64,000 nt of DNA, taken from assembly GCA_013399305.1 (NCBI GenBank), contig VXAI01000197.1:179235-243234 (forward strand). The letters run 5' to 3'. Both the position numbers and the translations under genes were made by a program. Shown in pieces: positions 21,731 through 35,000 of the stretch. This stretch comes from Rostratula benghalensis. Taxonomy: Eukaryota > Chordata > Aves > Charadriiformes > Rostratulidae. Position 1 is the stretch's first letter. Each line of letters starts with the position of its first letter. Under the pieces are notes generated by a model that ran no database searches, was not told the DNA's origin, and saw nothing but the letters and a program-made list of their open reading frames with translations.

Positions 21731-24700
21731 GTCGTACAATATGGCCCTGACTCATTTGGGGTATATTTATTATGTTCAAGTAGTGGCAGAGACCTACTTA
21801 AGTCTATGAACAGACACAGGGTTAGTAAAGGGTTGAAAATGTAAAAATGACCAGGCAGTGCAAGTTAAATATGACATACACAACAATGAGGTTATTTATT
21901 TCTCATTAAAAGAGCAGTTTCAATTTTATTTTCCTGTCAACATCTATTAAACTAAAGATATGTAGACTGTATGAGCAACAGTTTATTTGTCTATAACAGC
22001 ACTGCTCTGACTCCCCTTCCACCTTTTTTTTGTCCTAAATGAAAAGCAAATCACAATTCTGTGTCAAGTTTCTGACCTTTATATGACCCTGTATTTACTT
22101 GCCAAATACGTGCTAAGGCAGAGTGAAATTGCTTTTATTTCTGCTATAGAACTACACTGTCTGTGGCCAAGTACTTTGTTAAGAAAGAGTACCATTTTCG
22201 TTTTTCATTTTTGTAAAAAGAACAAAGAATCTGTTTACTTTCCAGAAATGAAAAATGGACCAGGCATTATTTATAACATCTGCCAAAACTCCAGTCAGAC
22301 GAGCACCATTAGTAGCTTTGGAGCAAGGATAGCATTGGCTGTATTTTTTCAACTTCCCTGTGTACACGTGTAGACATTTCTAAATACGTTGATGGCTTTT
22401 TGCATATCAGTAACAAAGGGCAGGAAAACAACACAGAGTTATTAATAATGCTATGCAGTCATGCACTATTACAAAGCCACTAAAAGATTCAACGAGTGAT
22501 TAATCAGCTGAATGGTTAATTTTCCTTGGGGGTCTAATGAATGATTGATATTGATTAATGAACCAATTTAATTTTATTTTTTTTTAATATAAGTTGAAAT
22601 GAACAGCTGTTGGCTGTCTTGTGAAACTAATTAAAAAAACAAAGAATGGGAAAATAAAGATCAGTGTAAGAGTAATCAGGTCACAGAGGGAAATTTTACC
22701 ACCTCATTTGGTCTAAAATCTATGACTATGAAAAACAGTGTCTTCATATTTCAAATTTCTAAACAGAAGGCAGACATACAGGAGCTTCCTGACAGCACTG
22801 TGCCCACCATGGCCATTAAAACCCAAAACCACTCCTTTGTTCTAGAGTTTGAAGGATTCCTGCTCTCACAGTAAAGTATGAGATCTCCCCAAAGCTGAAA
22901 GACTATCACAGAAACTGCTCTGGAATCTATGGAAGATATGGACACTCGGTTATCTTTCATTTGATCACCCCAAAACTTCCTGTAGGACACTGGAGCAATA
23001 ATATTAAACTCAACACTCTACTACTCAATGCTCTGCTTCAGCATGCTCAGCTTTATTACTATATTTTATTTATGAAACCATGATGCTTACAGGGTCAAAT
23101 CACTGCTATTTTACATATATATTTATGATTCTGAAAATAGCTGTCATTTCTAACAAACCCTTTTACATTTTAATTTAATTAAATCCCTTTTCAATTAACT
23201 CACCCTCCCCCAATAAAGGGACTCAATTTCAGTGGCCAGCGTAAGATAACTTTCTGTCTAAAGATGGCACAAGGAAGCAGAGAATATCCTGAGGTACATA
23301 CCAAGTGTCTGACCTCTGGACTCAAGACATGACAGCTTCTTAATGGAATGGCAGATTTTGGCTGAAATTCTTTGTGAAAAAGCAAAGATATCAAATAATT
23401 TTTCCACAACCTTCTTCTACTGTATCACTTGGACCAATGTAAATAATAAATATGCTATTTATTTGGGGAATATATTTCTGATTCTTTTAAGAGTTTATCA
23501 CTTTCCTGTGGCATAACATAAATTCTAAGCAGGACAACTATTGCTTAAGTCTTACAAAATATTTATTATTATTACTGCAAAGTATCTATCAGAATTATGC
23601 AAAGGTGGTAATTATACTAACACTTCTTGCCCTTTGGACAAGAAAAGAGGCAAAAGCTTTTTAATAAGACATTCTTTATGGGTTTCTTTTCCTAGCGCTA
23701 TGGATATGCTAGTACATGGACAAAACACAGGTTAAAGATAAAAACTTGGCAACAGAAGTAATTTAGGAAAAACAGCTCATTGGCTGGGGAAGATTTTAGT
23801 GGTCTTTAACCCCAATGCTGCTGCTTTTTGCAGATATGAGACTTGATGTCACCTACGCTCAATTCTGAACTCATTAGTGAGCTTAACAAAACTCCTCTTG
23901 CTTTTAGTAGCACTTGGCTTTAAAGGCACACTGGGGCCTGAAAAAGCACAACAGTAGCAAGTAAATAAAGGGAACTGGAAAAGGTAAATAGAAAGAGATA
24001 AAAAGATGCTTTATGCTGCTGTGTGCAATTAAAGTTAAAATACTAGGGCTTTAGCACCAGAAGCAAAGCATAACACATTGGACTTTTAACTCTACAGTCT
24101 AGTCCTCTTCTTTGTCTTCCCCCCAGCTCAACAGCTGCCTTCTTCAGTGTTCAGAGGTAGCTGTTCCTATTTCAGGTTTTCGTTCATGAGAAAAGGTCTT
24201 CAAGAGGCAGGAGTAAACATAAAACAAACCCTTATTTATTTTTTTACTATCGAATATAAAGCTAAGTATCTCCTGGTACCCATAAATTTCTGGAGACTGC
24301 AAATGCTGGGCAAAGGAGCAGGATGTCCTAGAAAGAGAGTTAAAGAGGCTGAAAGTAGAAAAAAAATAGCTAAAGAGATAAAATGAAAATACATTAAGTT
24401 CACACACTTTATGTAAAATATTTTTAAAATGGATAGTTTATTTTATTATATCCCAAATATTTGCCTAGTATTTTTTCTATTCCTTTTCCAACAAAATAGA
24501 CCCAAAAATAAAAGTAAGGCGATGAAAGATGACTGTTTTTTTGTTAAAGAAAACCCTTCTGGTTATAATAGTAGCAGAATGGACTTTGTTTCTCTGCTAC
24601 TAACACACTGGGCACAACTCCATGTGTAATATCATGTCAATCTGACTTCGTACACAGTCTTTAAATCTGCTCATCATCTACTTGGCTACATATGCCCTGG

Positions 24701-25011
24701 CTCAAGTCTGGTGAAATCCTGCTGGATATTTGGGATGGGAAACTTCAACAGAAGGAGAGAAAATGTCACAATGAAGAGGACATGCAGAATGGCACCACCA
24801 GCGCACACCTCTATAATCAAGCGATTTGGGCCCTACCTGAAGCATGCCCCGCTCACCAAAGATTGAACAGGTACAGACAAGGAATCTCCAGCAAGATCTG
24901 GCTAGAAATAACCTGCTGCTTCTTGTCAGACCTTTTGCACAATCACCACTTCCTACTTTCCAAACCTTCTTCCCATCATTTCTGTCCAGCCACTGAATGG
25001 AGACCAGGCAT
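21731..25011. other. Unassigned noncoding interval
   Basis: No gene is identified. The block 22498-22640 is rich in TAAT/ATTA cores (see the separate entry). Open frames such as 24692-25024 (+), 110 codons, show no motif or splice context. The last 350 bases before the CR1 tail are less AT-rich but unrecognised. Confidence 0.5.
22498..22640. promoter_or_regulatory. TAAT-rich block, candidate conserved noncoding element
   Basis: About seven TAAT/ATTA homeodomain cores occur in roughly 140 bases, with a PBX/MEIS-like TGATTGAT at 22542-22549 and CAGCTG E-boxes at about 22505-22510 and 22604-22609. Vertebrate developmental enhancers often look like this, but so does ordinary AT-rich DNA. Conservation cannot be judged from one sequence. 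Confidence 0.2.
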
Positions 25012-26090
25012 CATAGAATCATAGAATCAATCACAGAATCATCATGGAATCATCCCATGGTTTGGGTTAGAAGGCACCTTGAAGATCATTGAGTTCTAAA
25101 CACCTGCCATGGGCCAGACACCTCCCACCAGACCAGGCTGCTCAAAGACCCAGCCAGCCTGGCTTTGAACACCTCCAGGGATGAGGCACCCTGTTCTAGT
25201 TCCAGTGTCTCACCACACTCAGAGTAAAGAATTCCTTTCTAGTACCTAATCTATATCTATCCTCTTTCAGTCTAAAACCATTAGCCCTCATCCCTTCACT
25301 ACCCTCCCTGATAAAGAGTCTCTCCATCTGTCCTGTAGGCCTACTTCAGGTACTGGTAGGCCCTTAAAAGGTCTCCCCAGGGCCTTCTCAAGGCTGAAAA
25401 TTCCCAGATCTCTCATCCTGTCTTCACAGGAGAGGTGCTCCAGCTTTCTGGTCATCTTTGTGGCCCTCCTCTGGACATGCTCCTACAGGTCCATGTCCTT
25501 CCACTGTTGAGCACTCCAGAGCTGGACACCTCCAGGTGGGGTCTCACGAGAGCAGAGTAGAGGGGTAGAACCACCTCCTGCAACCTGCTGGCCACACTTC
25601 TTTTGATGGCAGCCCAGGATACAGTGGCTTTCTGGGCTGCCAGCACACACTGCTGACTCATGTTGAGCCTCTCATTCACCAACACCCCCAAGTTGTTCTC
25701 CTCAGAGCTGCTTTCAATCCATTCTCTGCTCAACCTGTATTTGCACCTGGGATTGCTGTGACCCAGGTGCTGGACCTTGCACTTGGCTTGGTTGAACTTC
25801 ATGAGGTTTGCATGGGCCCACTCCACAAGACTGTCCAGTGCCCTCTGGATGGCATTGCTTTCCTCCAGTGTGTTGACCACTCCACACAGCTTGGCGTCAG
25901 CAGAACACTTGTTGAAAGTGCAATCTATCCCACTGTTCCTGTCTCTGACAAAGATGTTGAACACCACTGGTCCCAGTACTGACCCCTGAAGACAGCCACT
26001 CACCACTGGCTTTCACTTCGAACACTGAGCTGTTGACCACAACCCTTTGATTGTAGCTATCAAAGGCATTCTTTATACCCTCTTATTCAT
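25012..26090 (-). mobile_element. CR1 copy with 3' terminal repeats and the longest RT open frame in the window
   Basis: This is a minus-oriented, 5'-truncated CR1. Its 3' end is at 25012-25050, where the plus strand reads ATCATAGAATCATAGAATCA and then degenerate repeats, the antisense of the ATTCTATGAT tail. The antisense 3' UTR and C-terminal coding region follow, then the RT palm (25452-26006), then an upstream RT segment to about 26090 (TGAGCTGTTGACCACAACCC, antisense of the VVNGS.S region). It resembles a typical avian subfamily closely enough for long stretches to be read directly, so it is younger than the copies at 4.6 and 21 kb. Frameshifts near 25530 and an altered catalytic box show it is dead. 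Confidence 0.92.
25452..26006 (-). pseudogene. CR1 reverse transcriptase fragment, 184 codons open, catalytic box mutated
   Basis: The frame opens with VSGCLQGSVLGPVVFNIF, the RT segment before the palm, where the family's usual VPQG reads CLQG. The catalytic box follows as CSADAKLCGVV, where the family has FADDTKL, so the second essential aspartate is Ala. Further CR1 segments are AIQRALDSLVEWAHANLMKF, LGVLVNERLNMSQQC, KRSVASRLQEVVLPLY and SALVRPHLE. After HLE the frame shifts out of CR1 sequence (VSSSGVLNSGRTW), while the correct segment ([14 protein letters not shown]) continues in another frame. The methionine is an internal residue of the ancestral protein, not a start. It is not a host gene. 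Confidence 0.9.
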
Positions 26091-26952
26091 GGCACAAAGT
26101 ACCATGAATCAGGTGTGAGTGTTACCTTCAGACTCTCACGCAAACAGCACAGCATGGAGGTTCACAGTCACACCTGTATAGGCTGGGGCATCGAAGTAGA
26201 AACAGAGAACAGCCCCTCCTTCTCCCAGGGTCAAAGAACTGATGGGTTTGTCTTTAAACCTCTTCTCAAGGTAGATGAACAGGGAGATACAGTCAGAAAA
26301 TTTATTAAAACTCTCTTCAACTGTGTTCTATTGCTTCAATACCCAATGTGCTTTTGGGGAAGAATTTTGTTCATTGTTGGATATTTCTGTCTGTCCTCCC
26401 AAGTCTTGGCAAGATATTTAAATTTTCCTTGCTACTTCTTTATCTGGGAGCCAATAATGGATTTTAGCATCTGTTCCTTTCCCCTGTTTTGAAATACCAA
26501 GGCAAATAATTACATAATTAATATGTTTCCTTGGTAAGTAAGTTAGTTTTGTCACTCTTTTAAGTCCCACAGTCCTCTTTACTTTCTTCAGTTAATGTTT
26601 TTGAATCCATTCCCATTTTTTCAGAAAGCTCCTGTACACCTTTTTTTTCATCCCTGTGGTTTCCTTTTTTTTTTTCCTTTGTTTTACAGTTTCAACTTTG
26701 CTCTGTAATTCTTTTGTTTTTCCTCCATACTTGAATAATTTCCAGCATGAATCATACAGATTATGAACTAGGCTGAATACTTCAAAATGTGGGAATGTAA
26801 GATTCCTGCAGCAAATACGGTGTGCTACAGTTCTGTAGTTTTAAACTAGTTTGTCTGAATTACAAAATATTTGTTATCAAAAGCCTATATAAAAGCTATG
26901 CTACAGAAAATTTGTATAGACTTTATCAAATCTTAATGAAAATTTGCAATAC
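26091..26952. other. Unassigned noncoding interval
   Basis: The interval is T-rich, with runs near 26640-26680. A 125-codon plus-strand open frame begins at 26115, partly in the region just beyond the CR1, and has no recognised domain. Confidence 0.45.
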
Positions 26953-27111
26953 CTGAATGATTTAGAGCAACCTTAGCTTCAGGTTTATTCTGACAATTAG
27001 GGTCCAGCGATGCATATTCTGTGAAGTAGTTTGGTAACAGAATCTTGAAAGTGATACTGTTCTTGCCATAACTGAAGTGCTCTTCACAGAGATAAGCACT
27101 AATTTGAGCTG
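26953..27111 (-). CDS. Candidate internal coding exon (phase 1-1), unknown protein
   Basis: On the minus strand an acceptor-like TTTTCCTTATACAG ends at 27112 and a donor-like CAG|GTATTG follows 26953. The 159-nt piece between them is open in one frame, starts and ends in phase 1, and is a multiple of three, as is common for exons encoding extracellular modules. The peptide includes QISAYLCEEHFSYGK, ITFKILLPNYFTEY and LDPNCQNKPEAKV. It has two cysteines and a balanced, protein-like composition, unlike most AT-driven frames here. The open frame extends beyond the acceptor to at least 27175. The donor is weak (GTATTG) and the pyrimidine tract is modest. I do not recognise the family and found no partner exon, so this may be chance. 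Confidence 0.25.
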
Positions 27112-28230
27112 CTGTATAAGGAAAACTAGCCATTCTTACCCTCACACTTATTCTTTCCATTGTCAGATTTGTCATTTTAATACTTAACTGATGGGAGTGG
27201 TATTTCCTTGTATTTGAAATTAGGACGAAATAAACAGCTGTAAGCTTGCCTCTTTAAGATGTTTCATGTTAAAAAATATATTTTATATCACAATTTTATC
27301 ATTCTTTATCAAATACAAATCCAAATCAATAATGTAGGTACAAATCCACAATGTAACTAAACAGTTTTGGAATAGCACTCAGAATATTTGTGGCCATTGA
27401 TTCCTTTCCTCCTCCCTCTTTCCAGTTCTGCATGGTGTTTCTCCTATGCTTCCTGTTCATGGCCTGAGCTTGCTTCATCCACAATGGAGAAAATCTACTG
27501 GTTTTTTTTAATGAGTTGCTCATCTTTTACCCTTGCCAAATGTTTGCACAAGTTCTTCCATCTTCCATGACAGCTAAAATTTGGTAACTGTTCTTAACAG
27601 GACTGGAAGCTTTGCTATAATAAGTCCTGTCTTCAGACTTTGTCATCCTGAAGTATTTCATATAAATGCAAAAAATCCCCTCAGTACTTCAAACAAAGAA
27701 AATTAATAAACTAGAGTAAGCTTTCTAACCTATTTGTGTTGCAGGGAATAGTGACAGTGATGTAGTTTATTGACAGAAAAGGCCTTGAATACAGAAGAAA
27801 CTAATTTCCTGATAATGGCACAAAACCTTTCAGACAATCTCAATTGTTATAGAACTGCTGATGACCAGTTTGACCTATTACATTATATAAGTTTGCAACC
27901 TTCATCCTTAAAAGCTCTAGAATTTCCTAACATTCCCCAACAGTAACTATGCTGAACATCACCACAGCAACAACTCAAGAGTCAAAGAGAGCAGGGAAAC
28001 TGGGGTTCATTTAGTGACACAGTGAACTTCTGTAATAAAGAAAACCAAGGCAGAGATCAGAAGAATGTAGGGAACCCCAAGGTGTCTGTTTGAACGGAAA
28101 GAAACATCTGTGAATCTTCCCCGAGCAATCTCTATTAAAATAAGTAAGGGGCTGGCATTATATTAGATAGTGTAATCTCAAATATTTTTCTAACTTTTTA
28201 AAAGTAGTGCAAATTTATGGTGGTAGGATT
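27112..28230. other. Unassigned noncoding interval
   Basis: No recognised features. Overlapping short frames on both strands at 27326-27570 are chance frames in an AT-rich region. Confidence 0.45.
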
Positions 28231-29045
28231 TCACACCTCCTGAAAGAAGGCAGGAGGATTCTCCCTTATCCATGCTAGTACCTTTAGTACCATCTCCAGC
28301 AGCTCAAGTTTAAAAAGGTACACAAAAGCAAATGTGCGTGGTAGATCTGCCATGAGCACACACTGGACCAAGTAGAGATGATAGTGTAGATACAAGCAAG
28401 CACATACGAGTGTTTTAACCATAAAAAGAAACCGCAAAATTACATACAGAGAAGCACCCATGTGCATAAGGGCCATCTGTAATACAGTACTGGGAAATAA
28501 ATCTATTTGAACAAGAATGTCTGCAGCAGCACAAAGTGAAACAATGAATTTCACAAATGGTCAGTGTGGCTGTGTATCCATTCCCACCTGGATCTAGTTC
28601 TGGAAGATCCTTCTGCTCACAGAGCATACACTCAGGAGGGGGAAGGCACAGAGAACTCTCCAGATTACAGTACCAGTGGAAAAACACACAGGTGCAGTCT
28701 CTATGGATTAGAGAATTAAGCAGAGGAACATATCTGTGCTGCACAGTGGGATTTGCTAACCTTTTTCTTCGCGTTAATGTCAATGGCAGAAAACGCCACC
28801 ACAGAGCTCCCAGCACTGGGAGAAGGGGACTGAGCACAGGGAACACATCAAGAAGGGGCTGTAATTTAGACTTCCCCTTGAAGGAAGATGCACAGAGACA
28901 CACAGAAATTGTAGGAAGCTGCTGTGCCATTTTCAGTGTTGTCAGTTCTTTATTTTTGAGTGTTTGCACTGTGAAAATCAAGCTTTCAGAAGATAGATGC
29001 TCAGAGGTTTTTGAAAGTCAGGCCCTTCAGTGTGCATTAAAATGA
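28231..29045. other. Less AT-rich block with overlapping open frames on both strands, unrecognised
   Basis: Minus-strand frames of 188 codons (28415-28981) and 107 codons (28231-28554) overlap a plus-strand frame of 162 codons (28557-29045). No frame shows a domain, a signal peptide with a plausible continuation, or splice context. The 107-codon frame is strongly hydrophobic. Open frames on both strands suggest low stop-codon density from base composition, possibly in an old unrecognised repeat, rather than a gene. I leave it unassigned. Confidence 0.4.
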
Positions 29046-32000
29046 ATGCCAATATTTTGAGGTTTTTAAAGCACCAAGTTACTTCTAAAAAAGGTTATTA
29101 AGCCTTTGTCTCCATATATACACACTTAGCAGCCTTGGCCTTTGACCACAAAAATTATTACAAAAGCCTTAAGCACTTTTAAAGCCCTGACTATCAGTGA
29201 CTGGAAAGTTTATGGCCTCTCTTGAGCCTTGCTGGTGGAAACATAATGAAATACTGCCCTAGTGCACAGCTGAAATTTTCAGATGTGTGGATCTTGAGTT
29301 TCCCTACATCCTTGATTTTTACAAACAGGAAAACTTGTTGTAAATCCTTAGAAAATTTTCCTTTAACCCTTTTATGGACTGCAAAACTAGTTACTGCTAT
29401 TGGATTTTCTTCACCCTCCCTGAGGTAGAAATATCAGCTCAGAGTTTACCATGGGTTCTTTGCCTGCAGTCTGACTTGCAACAGAAAGTTGCGTTTATTC
29501 CTTTATGCCATGCATCACTCATTGTATTTAGTGAATTAAAGTCACAGTGCTAACAATTAAGTGGAAAAAAATGAAACATAATAGCAATATTATGCTACAA
29601 AAAAGAGAAAGAACTGGGTTCAGACATATGAGCATCTGCTATAAATGCATTTTAAAACTGGGAGTGGAGAGAGAGAAATATAACAAAGGAACGTATAGAA
29701 GAAGATTGAACAGTTCAATGCTTTGTAGAGTGATGTGGGTTGGTTTAGTTCTTCTGTGTCACTAGAGAGTTAATGACAGCCATGAAGGTTCTGCGCAAAA
29801 TACTCTGATAAGTAATTATTTCCTAAAATTCCATTGAGCCCAGCACCCTTGGAGCAGTTGCATGAGCAATATCTAAAAGAACAGTAACAGTAGGGCATGG
29901 TAAAATCCAATTGTTTATTCAATTAAATTCTGCTTTGTTCTGCTGTGAGCTCTGATTAAAGCTGCCTGTAATGAAACACAAGAGACCCATGTAAACTTGG
30001 ATTTAACACATGTTAAAGAGTTAAGGAGAACACATGCTTCAATTTAGCAAAGGAGAGACGTTGACTCATTCATCCTCATCTCATTGAATTAACAACTGTA
30101 GTATTCCTAAATAATAGACATGCAGCATGCTCATGCAATCAAAACAATGTTATAAAGATGGCTGGAGAGTTTAGTGACTAAGCAATGTTATTTTGATTAT
30201 GTATTCTGTTACCATCCGTTGTTAAAAAGGTTGTATCATACAGTCATTGAACAGGAACAGAACATTTCAGGTGCAAGGCAATACTTTTTAGCAGTGACAG
30301 GATGGAACTGCAAGGGCATAGAAACACTGTAAATTGTTTCTCTGAGCTATCGACATAATCAAGGGACTAATATTCCCTGAAATTATGTGAAGTGCCGGCA
30401 GCTACTTATGAAGTTGCAGCGAGGACAGTGCTGCCATTCACAGAGATGAAATTTTGGAAAATGTGTGTTTAGGAAAGTCACTCCTACATGCTGAAAAGAA
30501 AGGATTATGTAGATTAGAGACCGAAGAGGTGACCTGGAAGAATTACACCTGGCCATGTGCTATACAGACCCTGGGACAGGAACACCACTATCAGCAACAA
30601 ATCAATCTTTTTACGTGGCTTGGTTTTTCACTCAGTCATTATGATTCCCCTTCAAAAGAGGGTAGAGGAAAAATTTCCCTGATGGTTCTACATCTTCCTC
30701 TCTTTGCAACTAAAAGACAGCAAGGGTTGCTGTCCAAGATGCAACAACCAATTAAGAAGTTTTTAGATCTAAAAGTCAACAATAGCAGGCAGTAAAATAA
30801 GGTGAAAAACTGAACACTAACTATGGAAACAGGAAAAGATTTTAGGAAATATGAGCAAGATGTAAGGAAGAGGTTTGCACATGCAAAACGGTCACCCAGT
30901 AGGGTGCCAAGTAAAAAAGAGTCTCAAGGGCATAAAGATTTAAAGGAATCCACAAATAAACATTTAAATCAGATGTTATGCCATTTGAAAGTAGTGCAGC
31001 ATGTAAGGAAAAGAAAGTTTAGTCTGTTTTAGGAACAGACATGTAAGCCTTTGCTTGAAAATAGCTATTTCAAGAAGTAAGACATTCATGCCTCTATGAA
31101 AATAAGCCATAGAAAGGAATAGATTTTTTCTGTTTTCAGCCCACCAACGTCTTCTGAACTCTTTCCTTAAAAGATTATATTTTGACTTTCCAAGGAGTGA
31201 CATATTCTGCTGCTGTAAGTCATTATACTGAGAGTGTTTATGGAAGGAAAGTGCAGAAGTACTGAAGAGATTGGAATCATAAATGAAAATACTTCCTCCT
31301 AAAAATTCTATGTGTTTGGGGAAATACCATCCCTTCCATTTTAGAAAAAAGACAATATTGGATTTATGGCAAATCTAATCCATCTGTCCATCCAAACTTG
31401 ACAGGTGCTCTTGCTTTCACATTGCTTTTCCAGCTGAGCATAATCTGGAGAAAGAAAGTTCAGAAAAATAAATAGAAAATACAATATCAAGAAAATTGTC
31501 ATTATCCATACAGAGTTCAGAGCAGTTTCATCTCTACAATGAAACCCAGACCTGAGAGATCCTAAATGTCTGTGAAAAGTCGAATGAAGGAAAAAACATT
31601 TCAGAGGCACGAAGGAAACTTGTTGGTCCAGCTCCCATTGCAAGTCGATGAGGCAGCCTCCTCGTCTTCCTACATGTCCCTGAATTTCTCCCAAAAGGCG
31701 ACATAGTAGAAATGTTAAAGTTCTGGTGGCCTTTTCTGCATCCAATCATCCATATTTATTCTATTATCGGTGAGGGCAGCAATAACAAGTTAGGGGGAAA
31801 GGAGAATTACTCAGCAGTGCAGTATAAAGTCTATATCAGTGTATCTTCTTTTAAATAACTTTGATTGTATTTTTGAGGAAGAGACAGTCAGTCCAGAATA
31901 AAAGTTCCTTTCATGTCTATTGATCTGATCCAGTGATTTGCACTCAGGAGGTGTTCCTATGTCTTTGCAATCAGATTTGTCTGGTTTTTACCAGACTGCC

Positions 32001-35000
32001 CAGAACATCTGCTGTCCCACATCTAGAGTTCTCCAACACAGAAGTGCCTGCATTTTTATGGAGGCAAAGATAACATAAAAATAGTGTTATTTTGTGGTTC
32101 CAAGCCATAGATTTCTAATAAAAGGATTTAGCACAATGACTGCTCATACCAAAGAGTGTATTTCCAGGCTCTGGAGCTTGGTCCATGGGGCAGTTCAAAA
32201 TTTGGACCAAGATTCTCCATAGTGCTGCATGTTACTTTTTTTCCCGTTTCATATAAGAGGGCCACTTGTAAAATACAGTTCCAGCCTGGATCTTATGTTC
32301 TACATAGATCTTTGTTTTCATAGTTTTAGATGGACCTACATTTGGGCCTTAAATATAGCTAAAAAGTAGGCTACTGACTCAAAATTACACAGACCCTTTT
32401 CAAAACAGAAATTCTCTGAACAAACCTGAGCAGCTGATATTAACTTTCCAGGAGGAAAAGGTCTCTTGGATATTTCATGACAGAATTACAGGATGTTTAC
32501 TTTTGCTAAAGCCTCCTTACTTCAAGAAGGTTTGTTTGTTATTTTTAAAAAATGTTTAAATAGTTTATTAGCTCTGTTTGAAAAATGAGCATTATGTCTG
32601 GCAGGTAACTCCCACACTAATGCCTACAACATTTGTAAAATATTTAAGACCTTGGGCGCTATCAAAGATTAAAGTAATCTAATTACTTTCATTATGTTGA
32701 GATAACTTCAGCTTTTGACTGTAGTCTAGCAAAAACATGAAACTTTAAGAACTCAGTAATACTAGCAAATCATATACAACAAGAACTCCAATCTAAGGGA
32801 TTTTTTTATAAAACTAATTCTTCTGTGTTGTACACAGAAGTTCTCCAGAGTTTATTCTGCAAAGCTGTCCATCATTTTTCCCATAGAAATGACCATAGAC
32901 TTCAGATCTGCAAAACTGACAGATCTTGGAGGAACTGTCAGATGTTCAGGCTTTCTTTAAGGAAAATCCTTGCATTCTTCCTGCCACCGAACCTTCCATT
33001 TTTCTGGCATAAATGTGTGCTGCCACAGACTTCCCTTCCTGCTTAGAACAGTGCAGAGAAAATGTCAATCGCAGGAGGAGGTTAAATACTGTAGTGACTC
33101 TGGAGATCCTCATATTTGAGGAATAGCCAAACTGTAGATATGGAGCGGTCCTGGTTCCACAGATCATCAGTAGAGATTCACTATCTGTGCAAAATCACCC
33201 AGAAAGAGAAGGAAAACCTGAACCACAGTACTGTAAAATGAATTACACACTGTGTTTCTCTAATAGGTACACAGATACACAGTACAAACAAGACAAAGGC
33301 ATCATAAAATAAAATAAGATCTGCTGCAGCTTCTGCATAAATTGGTACAAAAGCAACATTTTTCTTCCATTTACAAAAGTATACTTATAAGCTAAACTTG
33401 GGACTCAAAAGAGATATTTGGACCACAGATGTACATGAAGACCGCATGGAGCGTGCAAGATATAGTTATATTCCTTGATAATAAAATGTTATCGGGCTTT
33501 TAATTTTATGATCAGCATCACCAAGTAACAGTGCTAGCAGGTGGTTCTGAAGCTCAGGAGAAGTTACAAAAAAAATCATTTCAGCTTTTGTTCTTTAATT
33601 TCTGAAATTAATTTCTGGCCTGCCCTGAACAACACCCTATTACTTCAGGGAAGCTAAAGGTTCTTTTGGACTCATAGTTTTCCTTTACTGAACCTCACAT
33701 TTTCAGATGCACGCAGATCTCAGTTTTTAAGTGTGTAACTACTAAAGCAGAGGACTGGAGAGCCAGAAACACTGAAGACGTCCATCCACAAGGACAGTTT
33801 CTGAAATGTGCAGTATGACCATCTGATAGTCAAACCCAAGTTTACCCAAGGCAGCTGTTTTCAGACCACATAGTAGGCACAGCTTTGGAAAATGACCTCT
33901 CGTCATAAAGTGTCAAGACCATTGCTCATTTTCCCACAGGTCTGCCAGGACTGAAATAGAAAAGATGTAAAACAAATGTCTATAGCAGGGTTGTCACACT
34001 ACCTTATTAATCCTACCACAGGAAATTGTTTTATCGATCTGCATTTTGTCTAGTTTGCTGTTGACCAGTATCACTTGTAACAGCCGTATGTTTGTGCTGC
34101 TGAGAAAGGTGTTAGTATTCCCAGAAAGGATAGAAAGGGATGGATTAGTCACAAAAGGCATATAAGATGTAATATTAAACATGAATCATTAAATTTTTAA
34201 TAGCCATTCATTGCTTTTATCCCATTTACAATTTTTAAAAAGGGGTTGAAGGCACAGGTTCTGATTTTACATACTTCCCTGCATCTCACAAATGCTAGTA
34301 ACTTTATCCTATTCCTTAGACTAACTCTATTTCATCATAAAAATAGAAAAACAGAATCTGATACATATCTTTCTTTCATTTAAATTTCCTAGGGAATTTA
34401 TCAGTCATGGTCAGATGTTTGCTATATGATATTCCTGCTAAGCACTAACATCTGATGCAGTCTAATGCTAATGAACAGTCTGAAAATATGAATTACAACA
34501 AAGTAAACACTGTTACTACAATGGATCAAACTGATTGTAGAAAGCCCAGGTATCAGACCTCCCTTTTTATTGTTGAACTTCAGATTAATATTTTAGTAGG
34601 TATTAATGTTGCTATTTCAGATGCTTTTTTGTGTTTCCACCTGTATATTTCTAGTCAGCTAAACAATCATCAAAGTGAAAAAAAAAAAAAGGTGTGTTTC
34701 TGAAGTTCTTTTACCTTCCTGGAAACTGATATTGACACATTTTGGAGGTTAGTACAGTGGAACCTTACAAACCCTCGACACTTTGGTTTGCTACTCTTCA
34801 TTCAGATGAGTAAAAATCAGTAAATGCATTGCTTTATTATCATCTGCATGTTCAAACTTTTCACATAAAAACTTGAGGATTTTTCACAGAAAAAAGGTAA
34901 TTTGACAAAACAGGTAGGAAAAGAAACAATGATTTTGAGGTAAAACTTAAACACAAGAAATATGATCACACCCATGCTGCTGTAACAAGAGCAGAAGGAA

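Noticed and set aside
28415..28981. A 188-codon minus-strand gene
   Set aside because: No domain, no splice or promoter context, and equally long open frames on the opposite strand. Its amino-acid content looks like translated noncoding DNA.
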